This document shows positions 28,283 through 41,536 of a stretch of 64,000 nt of DNA, piece by piece (the first letter of the stretch is position 1; each line of letters begins with the position of its first letter). The notes beneath the pieces are model-generated. The model was not told where the DNA came from and did no database searches. It was given only the letters and a program-made list of their open reading frames with translations. Origin of the DNA: Nocardia sp. BMG111209. Its GTDB lineage: Bacteria; Actinomycetota; Actinomycetes; Mycobacteriales; Mycobacteriaceae. The position numbers were made by a program, and so were the translations under genes. The stretch lies in the NCBI RefSeq assembly GCF_000381925.1, contig NZ_KB907307.1:2232001-2296000 (forward strand). The letters run 5' to 3'.

Positions 28283-29497
28283 TCAGAGTCCGGCGGCGGC
28301 GCGCAGCTTCTCGGCGCGGTCGGTACGCTCCCACGGCAGGTCGATGTCGGTGCGGCCGAAGTGGCCGTACGCGGCGGTCGGTGCGTAGATCGGACGCAGC
28401 AGGTCCAGGTCGCGGATGATCGCGCCGGGGCGCAGGTCGAAGACCTCGCTGATCGCGGCGGAGATCTGCTCGGGGGCGACCTTCTCGGTGCCGAAGGTCT
28501 CCACGAACAGGCCGACCGGGGCGGCCTTGCCGATGGCGTACGCGACCTGCACCTCGGTGCGGTCGGCCAGGTCGGCGGCGACCACGTTCTTGGCGACCCA
28601 GCGCATGGCGTACGCGGCCGAGCGGTCCACCTTCGACGGATCCTTGCCCGAGAACGCGCCGCCACCGTGACGGGCCATGCCGCCGTAGGTGTCGACGATG
28701 ATCTTGCGGCCGGTGAGGCCGGCGTCGCCCATCGGGCCGCCGAGGACGAACTTGCCGGTGGGGTTGACCAGCAGCCGGACGTTGGCGGTGTCCAGCGGAC
28801 TCGGCAGGGCCAGCTCGGCCAGCACCGATTCCAGGACCTTCTCGCGGATGTCGGGGGCGAGCAGGTTGTCCAGGTCGATGTCGGCGGCGTGCTGGGTGGA
28901 CACGACGACCGTGTCCAGCCGGACCGGGATCGCGCCGTCGTATTCGATGGTGACCTGGGTCTTGCCGTCGGGCCGCAGGTACGGCAGCACGCCGGACTTG
29001 CGGACCTCGGTCAGCCGGCGGGCCAGCCGATGCGCGAGCGCGATCGGCAGCGGCATGAGCTCCGGGGTCTCCTTGGTGGCGTAGCCGAACATCAGGCCCT
29101 GGTCACCCGCGCCCTGCTGCTCGATCTCGTCGTCGGAGCCGCCGACGCGGGACTCGTGGGACTTGTCGACACCCTGCGCGATATCGGGCGACTGCGCGCC
29201 GATCGCGATGTTGACGCCGCAGGACGCGCCGTCGAAACCCTTGGCCGACGAGTCGTAACCGATCTCGAGGACCTTCTCGCGGACGATGGTCGGGATGTCG
29301 GCGTAGGCCTCGGTGGTCACCTCACCGGCGACGTGCACCTGACCGGTGGTGACCATGGTCTCCACTGCGACGCGGCTGCGGTGATCCTCGCGGAGCAGTG
29401 CGTCGAGGATGGAATCGCTGATGGCATCACAGATCTTGTCCGGATGACCTTCGGTCACGGACTCACTCGTGAAAAGCCGGCTACCGGACTTGGGCAC
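28283..29497 (-). CDS. metK: S-adenosylmethionine synthetase
   Basis: A 404-residue enzyme that makes SAM from methionine and ATP. Diagnostic segments are [18 protein letters not shown] near the N-terminus, [12 protein letters not shown] (the conserved GAGDQG loop), [20 protein letters not shown] and [20 protein letters not shown]. The length is typical. It starts with GTG 29497. The upstream 223 bp before coaBC show no SAM riboswitch that I recognise. priA follows after a single base, so the two are co-translated. Confidence 0.97.
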   Translation of the reverse strand: MPKSGSRLFTSESVTEGHPDKICDAISDSILDALLREDHRSRVAVETMVTTGQVHVAGEVTTEAYADIPTIVREKVLEIGYDSSAKGFDGASCGVNIAIGAQSPDIAQGVDKSHESRVGGSDDEIEQQGAGDQGLMFGYATKETPELMPLPIALAHRLARRLTEVRKSGVLPYLRPDGKTQVTIEYDGAIPVRLDTVVVSTQHAADIDLDNLLAPDIREKVLESVLAELALPSPLDTANVRLLVNPTGKFVLGGPMGDAGLTGRKIIVDTYGGMARHGGGAFSGKDPSKVDRSAAYAMRWVAKNVVAADLADRTEVQVAYAIGKAAPVGLFVETFGTEKVAPEQISAAISEVFDLRPGAIIRDLDLLRPIYAPTAAYGHFGRTDIDLPWERTDRAEKLRAAAGL

Positions 29498-29720
29498 AGT
29501 TATTCCCTCTCCTCAACGGATACTTCGCTCGGGTCGCAACGGTAGCGGCACACCGCCACCGCACAACCCTTCAGATCAGAATATTCCAAACCACCGACAG
29601 TGGGTACGCTGTACGCACCACTATTCCACACCATCATCCATGGGGTGGACGGCACGCGCACGTCGAACCGCTGCCGGAGCCTCCGGCGTGTCGATGGGTA
29701 TTTCCGGGAGCGGCCGCCGC

Positions 29721-30938
29721 TCAGCGCAGCAGCGGTCCCAGCGCATCCAGCACCCGGCTGGCCAGCAAGGCCTTCGAACCGTGGTCGAGGGCCTGTTCGG
29801 TGCCGTCGGCGCCGAGCAGCCAGCCGTCGTTGTGGTCGACCTCGAAGGCCCGGCCCTCGCCGACCGCGTTGACCACCAGCAGATCACAGCCCTTGCGCTT
29901 CAGTTTGGCCCGAGCGTGGGTGAGGACGTCGCCGTGTTCGTCGCCGGTCTCGGCGGCGAAGCCGACGATGGCGGTACCCGGCAGCCGGCCGTCGTTGCGG
30001 GCCTGGACCAGACCCGCGAGGATGTCGCGGTTCTTGGTCAGCTCGATCGACTGCGGCTCGTTCGCGCCCTTCTTGATCTTCGCCGCGGCCACGTGCACCG
30101 GCCGGAAATCGGCCACCGCCGCGGCCATGATCACCGCGTCCGCGCCGACGGCGTGCTTGTCGACCGCGACGCCGAGCTGCTCGGCGGTGGTGACGTGCAC
30201 CAGCTCGACGGCGGCCGGCGGCTCCAGGCCGACGGTGTTGCCCGCGATCAGCGTCACCTGCGCACCGCGCTGGGCGGCGAGCCGGGCGACCGCGAACCCC
30301 TGTTTACCGGAGCTGCGATTGCCCAGGAAGCGCACGGGATCCATCGGTTCCCGGGTACCGCCGGCGGACACCACGACGCGCCGGCCCTCCAGATCGCGCG
30401 GAACGGCGTCCGCGCGTTCGAGCAGCAGCGACGCCAGGCCGAAGATCTCCTCGGGTTCGGGCAGCCGGCCCGCACCGGTATCGGCGCCGGTCAGGCGGCC
30501 CGAGGCGGGTTCGATCACGGTGGCGCCGCGCGCACGCAGGGTCCGCACGTTGGCGACGGTCGCCGGATGCTCCCACATCTCGGTGTGCATCGCGGGGGCG
30601 AACACCACGGGACATCGAGCGGTGAGCAGGGTCGCGGTGAGCAGGTCGTCCGCGCGGCCCATGGCCGCCCGCGCCATCAGGTCGGCCGTCGCGGGGGCGA
30701 TGACCACGAGATCGGCTTCCTGGCCCAGACGCACGTGCGGAACCTCGGGGACATCGGTGAACACATCCGTGTGCACCGGATTGCCCGACAGCGCCTCGAA
30801 GGTGGCCCGGCCGACGAACTGCAGTGCCGACTCGGTCGGAATCACCCGGACATCGTGCCCGGTCTCGGTGAATTTCCGGACCAGCGAGCAGGACTTGTAT
30901 GCGGCGATCCCGCCGCCAACACCGACTACGATCCGCAT
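29721..30938 (-). CDS. coaBC: Bifunctional CoaBC (phosphopantothenoylcysteine synthetase/decarboxylase)
   Basis: A 405-residue fusion for two steps of coenzyme A synthesis. The N-terminal flavoprotein decarboxylase (CoaC, about 1-185) has VGVGGGIAAYKSC, catalytic His in VPHVRLGQ, the PXMNXXMW-like motif as APAMHTEMWEH and the substrate-clamp Cys region. The C-terminal synthetase (CoaB) starts VVVSAGGTREPMDPVRFLGN and has SSGKQG, AAAVADFRP and the KKG loop. It is 59 bp downstream of rpoZ and belongs to the same operon. Confidence 0.95.
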   Translation of the reverse strand: MRIVVGVGGGIAAYKSCSLVRKFTETGHDVRVIPTESALQFVGRATFEALSGNPVHTDVFTDVPEVPHVRLGQEADLVVIAPATADLMARAAMGRADDLLTATLLTARCPVVFAPAMHTEMWEHPATVANVRTLRARGATVIEPASGRLTGADTGAGRLPEPEEIFGLASLLLERADAVPRDLEGRRVVVSAGGTREPMDPVRFLGNRSSGKQGFAVARLAAQRGAQVTLIAGNTVGLEPPAAVELVHVTTAEQLGVAVDKHAVGADAVIMAAAVADFRPVHVAAAKIKKGANEPQSIELTKNRDILAGLVQARNDGRLPGTAIVGFAAETGDEHGDVLTHARAKLKRKGCDLLVVNAVGEGRAFEVDHNDGWLLGADGTEQALDHGSKALLASRVLDALGPLLR

Positions 30939-30997
30939 CTGATCAAGCCTTTTCGATCGCAGGTGGCGGCGGCGTCACCACGCCGCCGCGCGCGGAG

Positions 30998-31884
<887 letters not shown>

Positions 31885-31891
31885 TCTCGGC

Positions 31892-32212
31892 TCAGGCCGT
31901 GAAGTCGAATTTGGCCAGCAGCGCCTTACGCTGCCGGTCACCGAGGCCACGCAGGCGCCGGGTCGGCGCGATCTCGAGCTCGCTCATGATCTCCGCCGCC
32001 TTGACCTTGCCCACCTTCGGCAGGGCCTCCAACAACGCCGACACCTTCATCTTCCCGAGAACCTCGTCGGTCTCGGCGTCCTTCAGGACCGTCTTCAGGT
32101 CGGTGCCGCCACGCTTCAAGCGCTCCTTGAGCTCTGCCCGAGCGCGGCGAGCGGCAGCCGCCTTCTCCAAAGCAGCGGCGCGCTGCTCGTCGGTCAGCTG
32201 GGGAAGGGCCAC
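31892..32212 (-). CDS. mihF: Integration host factor, actinobacterial type (mIHF)
   Basis: A 106-residue nucleoid-associated protein essential in mycobacteria. It has the conserved [20 protein letters not shown] start, [19 protein letters not shown], and the helix-two-turn-helix DNA-binding part [20 protein letters not shown] followed by [21 protein letters not shown] 32212 follows GGAGG at a 6-nt spacing and gives the normal length. It heads the mihF-gmk-rpoZ-coaBC-metK-priA gene run and is preceded by a 622-bp leader. Confidence 0.95.
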   Translation of the reverse strand: MALPQLTDEQRAAALEKAAAARRARAELKERLKRGGTDLKTVLKDAETDEVLGKMKVSALLEALPKVGKVKAAEIMSELEIAPTRRLRGLGDRQRKALLAKFDFTA

Positions 32213-32834
32213 GGGGTTCCTCCGTCTCATCGTTCATTGCATGATCTACCACCGGTAACCCGGCGGTCTCAGCGACCGTACCCACGCCGCCTGCCGATTG
32301 CGAACCCACCCCCCAGGTCAGCGACGGATTCCGGGCGTGTCAGGAGCCGGTGCGAGGGTGGCGGCGACGCGCCCGGGGTCAGTCCGCGGATCCCGTCGCC
32401 GGAACCCTTCGCAACCCCGTGACCTGGGCTTTTCCGTAGGGCGAGCGGGCCCGGGACGGGAGCGGCGGCGGTCCGGATCCGGTCGTGATCGACCTGTTAT
32501 CGCGCGACCTGGAACTTTCTTGAATTCCTCGGCGTGTCGCTCTTTTTCGCGTCTGCGTGTCGCGTGTCGCGACCCCCGCAAGGGGCTTTCCGGAGGGCCG
32601 CGCGACCCGGCCGCGGAGGGGGCTCGCAATACCGGCGGAAAGACCCACTGACGCGGAAAAACACATCGGTGTGATTCGTCGTGCCGACCCGGGATGCCGG
32701 TGGCTCAGCGGCCCGATTTCGAAAACGGACCAGTCGGAATTCAATCAGGTTACGCCGAGCGTGCCCGAGAGCACACTCGCGCGCGTGCGCGCATCGACCC
32801 CGGACGGGAGGGGAAATGCCCCGATCGGGCGGCC
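32213..32834. other. Long intergenic region between pyrF and mihF
   Basis: 622 bp with no supported gene. On the minus strand it forms the upstream region of mihF. It contains GTGTCGC-type repeats around 32553-32571 and a GNRA-capped hairpin CCCC-GCAA-GGGG at 32574-32585, flanked by complementary GTCGCG/CGCGAC blocks. A weak hairpin at 32661-32672 (ACAC/GTGT), followed on the minus strand by a short T-run, may end pyrF transcription. The short open frames here look like GC-rich noise. Confidence 0.5.
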
Positions 32835-33659
32835 CTACGGCTGGAGGAATGCGAATCCGGAGGCGAGTTCGCGCACCCGCTGCCGCAGTGCGCTCACCGC
32901 CGGACCCGCCCCGAGCACCTCGCGGGAGACGCTCGGCACCACGGCCGGCAGCACCTGCGGCGGGACCAGCGACCGGATCGACTCCGGTCCCCCGCCCTGC
33001 GCGCCCACTCCGGGCATCAGGATCGGCCCGTTGAGCCGGCTCAGATCCGGCGCGGCCGCGAGGGTCGCACCCACGACCACGCCGACCGAGCCGAATTCGG
33101 GACCGGCGTTGCGCGCGGCCGCGGCGTCGACCATGGTCTGCGCGAGGGTGCGGCCGTCGGCGGTCGCGGTGTCCTGCACGGCGGCCGCCTCGGGATTCGA
33201 GGTGGCCGCCAGGACGAACACGCCACGGTGATTGGCCGCGGCGAGATCGAGTGCCGGCGCCAGCGAGCCGAATCCGAGATACGGCGACGCGGTGACCGCG
33301 TCGCCGGCCAGTGGCCCGTCGCCGAGCCAGGCGTCGGCGTACGCGGCCATGGTGGAACCGATGTCACCGCGCTTGGCGTCGGCGAGCACCAGCGTGTCCA
33401 GCGAGCGCAGTGCGGCGATCGTGGACTCCAGGACGGCGAACCCCGCGGACCCGTAGGTCTCGAAGAACGCCACCTGCGGTTTCACCAGCGCCACCTGGCC
33501 GCCGAAGGCGGCCACGCAGATATCGGCGAACCGCCGCAACCCGTCGGTGTCCTCGCCGAACCCCCACGCGCGCAACAGCGCCGGGTGCGGGTCGATGCCG
33601 ACGCACAGTGGGCCGAATTCGGCCATGGCGTGGCGCAGCCGGACACCGAACGGCTTCAC
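32835..33659 (-). CDS. pyrF: Orotidine-5'-phosphate decarboxylase (type 2)
   Basis: A 274-residue TIM-barrel enzyme for the last step of UMP synthesis. It belongs to the longer type-2 group found in actinobacteria: [28 protein letters not shown], and the catalytic motif [14 protein letters not shown] with the Asp/Lys/Asp set. [15 protein letters not shown] is the phosphate loop. ATG 33659 overlaps the stop of a small upstream frame (ATGA). It is the last gene of the pyr run. Confidence 0.95.
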   Translation of the reverse strand: MKPFGVRLRHAMAEFGPLCVGIDPHPALLRAWGFGEDTDGLRRFADICVAAFGGQVALVKPQVAFFETYGSAGFAVLESTIAALRSLDTLVLADAKRGDIGSTMAAYADAWLGDGPLAGDAVTASPYLGFGSLAPALDLAAANHRGVFVLAATSNPEAAAVQDTATADGRTLAQTMVDAAAARNAGPEFGSVGVVVGATLAAAPDLSRLNGPILMPGVGAQGGGPESIRSLVPPQVLPAVVPSVSREVLGAGPAVSALRQRVRELASGFAFLQP

Positions 33660-33955
33660 TGCTGGTCCGCCGTGGAACCGGCCACCGCCAGTTCGAGCTC
33701 GTCGGTGGCCGTGACGGCCTCGGGTTCCGGTTCGATGGGCGCGGGCGACCGGTCGATCGGCGGCGTGGCCCGGAAGCCGACGGCGCCGTAGGTGCCGAAC
33801 CCACCCGCCTTCCGCAGACCGCGGATGTCACCGCCACCGCGCGGTGTCACCTCACCGGGCATCGGCACCCCCGCGGTGTCGATCGCCCGCCGACGCGGCT
33901 TCACCCGTCCGGCCCCCACGGGCCGAGCCCCTGCACCAAACCCGATGGCTCCCAC
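33656..33955 (-). CDS. Small hypothetical protein coupled to pyrF
   Basis: A 99-residue Gly/Pro/Ala-rich frame of unknown family. It has no domain that I recognise, no signal peptide and no membrane segment. Residues 35-60 are Gly/Arg rich ([18 protein letters not shown]) and the tail is acidic ([17 protein letters not shown]). The evidence for expression is the 4-nt overlap with pyrF and a GGGAGAG ribosome-binding site 8 nt before GTG 33955. It lies 131 bp downstream of carB, after a tandem repeat. It could be an unstructured leader or a short real protein. Confidence 0.5.
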   Translation of the reverse strand: MGAIGFGAGARPVGAGRVKPRRRAIDTAGVPMPGEVTPRGGGDIRGLRKAGGFGTYGAVGFRATPPIDRSPAPIEPEPEAVTATDELELAVAGSTADQQ

Positions 33956-33974
33956 CGTAATTCTCTCCCGTCAG

Positions 33975-34026
33975 TGTTGCGTAGGACGTCTGCGACGTCG
34001 TGTTGCGTAGGACGTCTGCGACGTCG
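33975..34026. repeat. Exact 26-bp tandem duplication downstream of carB
   Basis: Two identical 26-bp units (33975-34000 and 34001-34026), followed by a degenerate third copy to about 34050. Each unit contains GACGTCTGCGACGTC, two palindromic GACGTC hexamers three bases apart, so the transcript could form alternative stems. It sits between the carB stop and the small gene upstream of pyrF. Confidence 0.9.
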
Positions 34027-34086
34027 TGTCGCTCGACGTCGGCGACGCCGGTCTTCCGTTCGAACGTGTCCGAAGCCCCTGCGTGG

Positions 34087-37000
34087 TTACGCCGGGCTTG
34101 CACCTCGGGACTCTTCGGTCACGTCCGCGCGCAGCACGGCATGCAACTCCTGGAGGGAGCGCACACCTATGCCGCCGTTTATTGTGGCCTCGATACCCTG
34201 TACGGCCGCAGCCGCACCCTGCACCGTGGTTATGCACGGAATGTTCGCACCCACCGCGGCGGTCCGGATCTCGTAGCCGTCGACCCGAGGTCCGGAGTTC
34301 CCGTAGGGGGTATTGAACACGATGTCGATCTCACCATCCTTGATCTGATCTACGATCGAGGGACCAAGAATGTCCGATGTCGTGTCGGCGCGGTGAATAT
34401 CCGAGGCCGTGTTGTCGCGCTCGCCCGTCACTTCCGGATCGGAGTGCTTCCGCACAGTCTGGCACGGGATGCCGTTGCGGCGGAGCATTTCGGCGGTGCC
34501 CTCGGTGGCCAGGATCCGGAACCCCAGATCGTGCAGGCGCTTCACCGGGAACACCATCGCGCGCTTGTCCCGGTTGGCGATCGAGACGAACACCGTGCCC
34601 TGCGTCGGCAGCGACCCGTAGGCCGCGGTCTGGCTCTTGGCGAAGGCGGTGCCGAAGTCGGCGTCGATACCCATGACCTCGCCGGTGGACTTCATCTCCG
34701 GCGACAGCAGCGAGTCGATGCCCGAACCGTCGGGGCGGCGGAAGCGGTGGAACGGCAGGACCGCCTCCTTGACCGCGACCGGCGCGTCCATCGGAGCGTG
34801 ACCACCGTCTCCCTCGGCGGGGAGCATCCCCTCCTTGCGCAGTTGGGCGACGGTGGCGCCCAACATGATCCGGGCCGCGGCCTTCGCCAGCGGCACCGCG
34901 GTCGCCTTGGACACGAACGGAACCGTGCGGCTGGCACGCGGATTGGCCTCCAGCACGTACAGCACATCGTCCTTCAGCGCGTACTGCACGTTCAGCAGGC
35001 CGCGCACGCCGATCCCCTTGGCGAGGGCGGTGGTGGAGCGGCGGACGGACTCGATATCGCTGCGCCCCAACGTGATCGGCGGCAGCGCGCAGGCCGAGTC
35101 GCCGGAGTGGATACCGGCCTCCTCGATATGTTCCATGACCCCGGCGAGGTAGACCTCCTCGCCGTCGCACAGCGCGTCGACGTCGATCTCGATGGCGTCC
35201 TCCAGGAACCGGTCGACCAGCACCGGATGTTCCGGCGACACGTCGGTGGCCCGGGAGATGTACCCCTCCAGCGAGGATTCGTCGTAGACGATCTCCATAC
35301 CGCGGCCGCCGAGCACGTACGAGGGCCGGACCAGCACCGGATACCCGATCTCGGTGGCGATCTTCTTCGCCTGCGCGAAGGTGGTGGCGGTGCCGTACTT
35401 CGGCGCGGGCAGCCCGGCCGCGGTCAGCACCTGGCCGAATTCGCCGCGGTCCTCGGCCAGGTCGATCGCGGCGGCCGAGGTACCGACCACCGGCACGCCG
35501 GCGTCGGTCAGCCGCTGCGCCAGGGCCAGCGGGGTCTGGCCGCCGAGCTGCACGATCACGCCCTCGACCGTGCCGGACTCCTGCTCGGCGTGGAACACCT
35601 CGAGCACGTCCTCGAAGGTCAGCGGCTCGAAGTACAGGCGATCGGCGGTGTCGTAGTCGGTGGAGACGGTCTCCGGGTTGCAGTTGACCATCACCGTCTC
35701 GTAACCCGCGTCCGACAGCGTCTGCGCGGCGTGCACACAGGAGTAGTCGAATTCGATGCCCTGGCCGATGCGGTTCGGGCCGGAGCCCAGGATGATCACC
35801 TTCGCGCGCTCGGGCTGCGGCGTCACCTCGGACTCCGCGGCCGGATCCAGCTCGTACGCCGAGTAGTGGTACGGGGTGCGGGCCTCGAATTCGGCGGCGC
35901 AGGTGTCGACGGTCTTGTACACCGGGCGGATCCCGAGCCGGTGCCGCAGCGCGCGCACGCCGTTCTCGCCGGCCAATTCCGGTCGCAGCGCGGCGATCTG
36001 GCGATCGGACAGGCCGTGGTGCTTGGCGCGGCGCAGCAGCGGCTCGTCCAGGACCGGCGCGTCGAGCACCTCGCGGCGCAGGTCCACCAGGCTCTCGACC
36101 TCGGCGACGAACCACGGGTCGATACCGGACGCCTCCGCCACCTGCTCGACCGTCGCGCCCAGTCGCAGCGCGCGTTCCACCTGGTAGATGCGGCCCTCGG
36201 TGGGGGTTGTCAGGTCGAGGAGGATGTCCTGTACGTCGGTCCAGCGGCCGTCGGGGCGGGTCCAGAAGCCGGCGGCCTTGGTCTCGAGCGACCGCAGCAC
36301 CTTGCCGAGCGCCTCGGTGAAGTTGCGGCCCAGGCTCATCGCCTCGCCGACCGACTTCATCGTGGTGGTCAGCGTCGGGTCGGCGCCGGGGAACTTCTCG
36401 AACGCGAACCGCGGCGCCTTCACCACGACGTAGTCGAGGGTCGGCTCGAAACAGGCCGGGGTCTCCTTGGTGATGTCGTTGACGATCTCGTCCAGCGTGT
36501 AGCCGATGGCCAGCTTCGCGGCGATCTTCGCGATCGGGAAACCCGTTGCCTTGGAAGCCAATGCGGACGAGCGCGACACCCGCGGATTCATCTCGATGAC
36601 GATCAGGCGGCCGTTGCTCGGGTCGACGGCGAACTGGATGTTGCAGCCGCCGGTGTCGACGCCGACCTCGCGCAGGATCGCGATGCCGAGATCGCGCATC
36701 TTCTGGTACTCGCGGTCGGTGAGGGTCATCGCGGGGGCGACGGTCATCGAGTCGCCGGTGTGCACGCCCATCGGGTCGACGTTCTCGATCGAGCACACGA
36801 TCACCACGTTGTCGCGGCGGTCGCGCATGAGCTCGAGCTCGAATTCCTTCCAGCCCAGGATGGATTCCTCGATGAGCACGTTCGCTGTCGGCGAGGCCGT
36901 GAGGCCGCCGCCGGCGATGCGGTCCAGGTCGACATCGTCGTAGGCCATGCCCGAGCCCAGGCCGCCCATGGTGAACGACGGCCGCACGACCACGGGGAAG

Positions 37001-37488
37001 CCGAGTTCGGCGACCGTGTCGCGGACCTCGTCCATGGTGTGGCAGACCCGCGAGCGCGCGCTCTCGCCGCCGACCTTGGCGACGATGTCCTTGAACTTCT
37101 GCCGGTCCTCACCGCGCTGGATGGCGTCGAAGTCGGCGCCGATCATCTCGACGCCGAACTTCGCCAGCGTGCCGCGCTCGTGCAGCGCGACCGCGGTGTT
37201 CAGCGCGGTCTGGCCGCCCAGGGTCGCCAGGATGGCGTCGGGGCGTTCCTTCTCGATGATCTTCTCGACGTATTCCGCGGTGATCGGCTCGACATAGGTG
37301 GCGTCGGCGAATTCCGGATCGGTCATGATCGTGGCCGGATTCGAGTTGACCAGCGTCACCCGCAGGCCCTCGGACCGCAGCACGCGGCACGCCTGGGTGC
37401 CGGAGTAGTCGAATTCGCAGGCCTGGCCGATGACGATCGGGCCGGAACCGATCACCAGGATGTGCCGGAGGTCTTGGCGACGAGGCAT
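34087..37488 (-). CDS. carB: Carbamoyl-phosphate synthase large subunit
   Basis: An 1133-residue synthetase that makes carbamoyl phosphate from ammonia, bicarbonate and two ATP. It has the duplicated ATP-grasp architecture. The first half starts [20 protein letters not shown] and has [11 protein letters not shown] and [18 protein letters not shown]. The second half has [32 protein letters not shown] and [18 protein letters not shown]. The C-terminal MGS-like domain binds regulators ([24 protein letters not shown]). ATG 37488 is chosen over a longer frame. It is 70 bp downstream of carA. Confidence 0.97.
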   Translation of the reverse strand: MPRRQDLRHILVIGSGPIVIGQACEFDYSGTQACRVLRSEGLRVTLVNSNPATIMTDPEFADATYVEPITAEYVEKIIEKERPDAILATLGGQTALNTAVALHERGTLAKFGVEMIGADFDAIQRGEDRQKFKDIVAKVGGESARSRVCHTMDEVRDTVAELGFPVVVRPSFTMGGLGSGMAYDDVDLDRIAGGGLTASPTANVLIEESILGWKEFELELMRDRRDNVVIVCSIENVDPMGVHTGDSMTVAPAMTLTDREYQKMRDLGIAILREVGVDTGGCNIQFAVDPSNGRLIVIEMNPRVSRSSALASKATGFPIAKIAAKLAIGYTLDEIVNDITKETPACFEPTLDYVVVKAPRFAFEKFPGADPTLTTTMKSVGEAMSLGRNFTEALGKVLRSLETKAAGFWTRPDGRWTDVQDILLDLTTPTEGRIYQVERALRLGATVEQVAEASGIDPWFVAEVESLVDLRREVLDAPVLDEPLLRRAKHHGLSDRQIAALRPELAGENGVRALRHRLGIRPVYKTVDTCAAEFEARTPYHYSAYELDPAAESEVTPQPERAKVIILGSGPNRIGQGIEFDYSCVHAAQTLSDAGYETVMVNCNPETVSTDYDTADRLYFEPLTFEDVLEVFHAEQESGTVEGVIVQLGGQTPLALAQRLTDAGVPVVGTSAAAIDLAEDRGEFGQVLTAAGLPAPKYGTATTFAQAKKIATEIGYPVLVRPSYVLGGRGMEIVYDESSLEGYISRATDVSPEHPVLVDRFLEDAIEIDVDALCDGEEVYLAGVMEHIEEAGIHSGDSACALPPITLGRSDIESVRRSTTALAKGIGVRGLLNVQYALKDDVLYVLEANPRASRTVPFVSKATAVPLAKAAARIMLGATVAQLRKEGMLPAEGDGGHAPMDAPVAVKEAVLPFHRFRRPDGSGIDSLLSPEMKSTGEVMGIDADFGTAFAKSQTAAYGSLPTQGTVFVSIANRDKRAMVFPVKRLHDLGFRILATEGTAEMLRRNGIPCQTVRKHSDPEVTGERDNTASDIHRADTTSDILGPSIVDQIKDGEIDIVFNTPYGNSGPRVDGYEIRTAAVGANIPCITTVQGAAAAVQGIEATINGGIGVRSLQELHAVLRADVTEESRGASPA

Positions 37489-37558
37489 CAGACACCTTCC
37501 TGTGTCATGCGGGACACCCGCACCCGGTCGGCCCGACAAGTGGGCTGCGCAGTGTCAC

Positions 37559-38670
<1,112 letters not shown>

Positions 38671-38674
<4 letters not shown>

Positions 38675-39177
38675 TGGTTGTCTCCGTTCGTCGTGCTGGT
38701 GTGGGCGCCCGTCCAGGCCGGGTACACCGTCTTGTCGTCGCCGCGGAACCCGGTATCCACCTCGGTCCCCGTCGGCAGCTTCCAGCGAATGACCAGCACA
38801 CCATCTTCCGTCATGACCTTGCCCGCGTGGCCGCGCTCGGTCCGCACCGCCGTGATGGACTCGCGCGGAATCCAGATCGGCGCGGCGCCGTCGCGCTCCA
38901 GCAGTACGCCGCGCTCGAAGCGGGTCAGCTCCGCGGTCGCGCGGAAACCGAGGTCTCCCACCACGATCCGGTTCTGCCAACTCGGTGCGAGCGTCGTCCC
39001 GGTGTAGAGGCCGGTGGTCGGCTCCAGCACCTGCGCGCCGAGTTCGGCGGGCACCTGCGGCAGTTCGCCGACGGCGTCCGCCTGGCGCGCGCCGCGCTTG
39101 CGCCACGACCGGTACATTCCCCACAGGATCAGCGCGAACAGCGCCAGCAGCAGGAGAACCAGCAGGGTCCGTTCCAT
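38671..39177 (-). CDS. Single-pass membrane protein of the pyr operon
   Basis: A 168-residue protein with one N-terminal membrane helix ([18 protein letters not shown], about residues 5-22), a basic stop-transfer (RSWRKRG) and a soluble PH-like beta domain ([20 protein letters not shown], then [20 protein letters not shown]). A homologue lies between pyrC and carA in mycobacteria (the Rv1382 position), so the placement is conserved. Its start shares one base with the pyrC stop (TAATG) and its stop overlaps carA, so it is tightly coupled. The function is unknown; a membrane tether or regulator is possible. Confidence 0.85.
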
Positions 39178-40499
39178 TACGACTCTCCTCCCGTCCCGGC
39201 GCCGGCACCGGCGCGGATCGACCCGTTCCGGGCGGTGAGCCGGCCGCGCAGGAAGGTGGCTGTCACCCGCCCCGGCAGGGTCATCGCCTCGTAGGGCGTG
39301 TTGTTCGAGATGCTGGCCAGGTCGGCGGACCGCACCGTCCACTCGGCCTCGGGGTCGACCAGCACCAGGTTGGCCGGTTCGCCCACGGCGAGCGGCCGGC
39401 CCTGATCGTCCAGGCCCACGATCCGGGCCGGATTCTCGCTCATCACGCGGGCCACCCCGCGCCAGTCCAGCAGACCCGGGCGGACCATGGTGTCCACCAC
39501 CACCGACAGCGCGGTCTCCAGGCCCAGCATGCCGGGCCGGGCCGCCGCGAATTCGCAGCACTTGTCCTGCTCGGCGTGCGGTGCGTGGTCGGTGGCGACG
39601 CAGTCGACGACCCCGTCGGCCAGCGCCTGCCGCAGCGCGGCCACGTCGGTGGCCTCGCGCAGCGGCGGATTCACCTTGTTCACCGCGTCGTAGGTCGCGA
39701 GCCGCGAGTCGTCCAGCAGCAGATGATGCGGGGTGACCTCGGCGGTGATCGAAATCCCTTGCGCCTTCGCCCATTTCAGGATCTCGACGGTGCCCGCGGT
39801 GGAGGCGTGGCAGATGTGCACGCGGGCGCCGGCGTCGCGGGCCAGCAGCGCGTCGCGGGCGACGATCGACTCCTCGGCCGCGCGCGGCCAACCGGCCAGG
39901 CCGAGCCGCGACGCGTTCGGGCCCTCGTGTGCCACGGCGCCCGCGGTCAGCCGGGGCTCCTCGGCGTGCTGGGCGATCAGGACGCCCAGCGAGTTCGCGT
40001 ATTCCAGGGCGCGGCGCATGATCAGCGGATCGTGCACGCACTGGCCGTCGTCGGAGAACATCCGGACCTCGGCCTCGCCGGCGGCCATGGTGCCCATCTC
40101 GGCCAGCTGCTTGCCGGCCAGGCCCACGGTGACCGCGCCGACCGGGTACACGTCGACCAGGCCGATCTCGCGGCCGCGGCGCCGGACGTGGTCGGTGACC
40201 ACCGGGTTGTCGGCCACCGGGCTGGTGTTGGCCATCGCGAACACCGCGGTGTAGCCGCCGAGAGCCGCTGCGGCGGAACCGGATTCGATGGTCTCGGTAT
40301 CCTCGCGGCCGGGCTCGCGCAGATGGGTGTGCAGATCCACGAAGCCGGGCAGCAGCACCTGGCCGGCGCCGTCGATCGTCTCCACCTCGCCGTCGGTCAC
40401 GAGATCCGGTCCGAGCGCACGGATCTCGCCCTCACCGAGCAGGACGTCGACGGGTTCGCCCTCGCCGTAGGGCCGGACATTCCTGATCAAGATGGTCAT
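39177..40499 (-). CDS. pyrC: Dihydroorotase
   Basis: A 440-residue amidohydrolase that cyclises carbamoyl aspartate. Metal ligands are visible: [12 protein letters not shown] (two His), HICHAST and EVTPHHL (His) and VATDHAPH (Asp). The length suits the class-I type. The start is taken as ATG 40499 ([14 protein letters not shown]) with GGGAG 9 nt upstream. An alternative ATG at 40574 overlaps the pyrB stop (ATGA) and would add 25 residues not typical of the family, so it may instead be a coupling frame. Confidence 0.95.
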   Translation of the reverse strand: MTILIRNVRPYGEGEPVDVLLGEGEIRALGPDLVTDGEVETIDGAGQVLLPGFVDLHTHLREPGREDTETIESGSAAAALGGYTAVFAMANTSPVADNPVVTDHVRRRGREIGLVDVYPVGAVTVGLAGKQLAEMGTMAAGEAEVRMFSDDGQCVHDPLIMRRALEYANSLGVLIAQHAEEPRLTAGAVAHEGPNASRLGLAGWPRAAEESIVARDALLARDAGARVHICHASTAGTVEILKWAKAQGISITAEVTPHHLLLDDSRLATYDAVNKVNPPLREATDVAALRQALADGVVDCVATDHAPHAEQDKCCEFAAARPGMLGLETALSVVVDTMVRPGLLDWRGVARVMSENPARIVGLDDQGRPLAVGEPANLVLVDPEAEWTVRSADLASISNNTPYEAMTLPGRVTATFLRGRLTARNGSIRAGAGAGTGGES

Positions 40500-40570
40500 G
40501 CTGCGCTTCTCCCGCACGATCGGGAGGCCTCCGTGGTTACGCTCCGCTGCCGCCTCCGGCCTCGACCCGC

Positions 40571-41536
40571 TCATGCGACGACCTCCTCCGCACCGGCGAG
40601 CAGACGGAACAGCACCGCCATGCGCATGTGTACGCCGTTGTTGACCTGTTGCAGCACAGCGGCTTTCGGTGAATCGGCGACCGCCGAGGCGATCTCCATA
40701 CCGCGCAGCATGGGGCCGGGGTGCAGCACCACCGCGTCCTCGGACAGCAGCGCGAGACGACGTTCGTTCAGCCCGTAGCGGATCGAGTACTCGCGGGCCG
40801 ACGGGAAGAAACCGCCGTTCATCCGCTCGGCCTGCACGCGCAGCATCATCACCGCGTCCGCACCGGGCAGTTCGGCGTCCAGCGAATCCGAGATCCGCAC
40901 CGGCCAGTGGGTCACGCCGACCGGCAGCAGGGTGCGCGGCGCGACCAGCACCACATCGGCGCCGAGGATGTTCAGCAGGAAGGCATTCGAGCGCGCCACC
41001 CGGCTGTGCAGGATGTCGCCGACGATCACGATCCGCTTGCCCTCGAGCGATCCCAGCCGCTGCCGCAGCGTCAGCGCGTCCAGCAGCGCCTGGGTCGGAT
41101 GTTCGTGCATACCGTCGCCGGCGTTCACCACCGCCGGGCCGTTGCCCGCGAAACCGCCGGAGCCGCTGGGCATCTCGGCGAACCACCGGGCGATCTGATG
41201 TGCGGCGCCGGAGGCCGGGTGCCGCACCACCAGCGCGTCGGCGCCGGCCGCGTGCAGGGTCAGCGCGGTGTCGCGCAGCGATTCCCCCTTGGACACCGAG
41301 GAACTGGAGGCGCTGACGTTGATCACGTCCGCACTCATCCACTTTCCGGCGACCTCGAAGGACACCCGGGTGCGGGTGGAGTTCTCGAAGAAGACCGTCA
41401 TCACGGTGCGACCGCGCAGCGTCGGCAGCTTGCGCACCTCGCGGCCGAGCAGCGCCTGCTCGAATCGCTCGGCGTCGTCGAGCAACCGGGTCGCGGCATC
41501 GCGATCGAGGTCGGTCACCGACAGCAGATGCCTCAC
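40571..41536 (-). CDS. pyrB: Aspartate carbamoyltransferase catalytic subunit
   Basis: A 321-residue transcarbamoylase for the first committed step of pyrimidine synthesis. The carbamoyl-phosphate site is [13 protein letters not shown] (STRTR); [14 protein letters not shown] is the mobile loop, [12 protein letters not shown] the aspartate-side motif and [10 protein letters not shown] the LRxQ-type region. No regulatory subunit gene (pyrI) is present, as usual in actinobacteria. ATG 41536 overlaps the pyrR stop by 4 nt. Confidence 0.96.
   Translation of the reverse strand: MRHLLSVTDLDRDAATRLLDDAERFEQALLGREVRKLPTLRGRTVMTVFFENSTRTRVSFEVAGKWMSADVINVSASSSSVSKGESLRDTALTLHAAGADALVVRHPASGAAHQIARWFAEMPSGSGGFAGNGPAVVNAGDGMHEHPTQALLDALTLRQRLGSLEGKRIVIVGDILHSRVARSNAFLLNILGADVVLVAPRTLLPVGVTHWPVRISDSLDAELPGADAVMMLRVQAERMNGGFFPSAREYSIRYGLNERRLALLSEDAVVLHPGPMLRGMEIASAVADSPKAAVLQQVNNGVHMRMAVLFRLLAGAEEVVA

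Noticed and set aside
29498..29720. A SAM riboswitch before metK
   Set aside because: I could not find the paired stems or conserved core of a known SAM riboswitch class; the region looks like a plain promoter region.
32298..33231. Overlapping frames in the pyrF-mihF gap as genes
   Set aside because: Arg/Pro/Gly-rich translations with no start signals; the 3' part is antisense to pyrF.
40500..40574. A 25-residue N-terminal extension of PyrC from ATG 40574
   Set aside because: It overlaps the pyrB stop as ATGA, but the added residues are not family-like and the internal ATG 40499 has its own ribosome-binding site. Kept as an alternative only.
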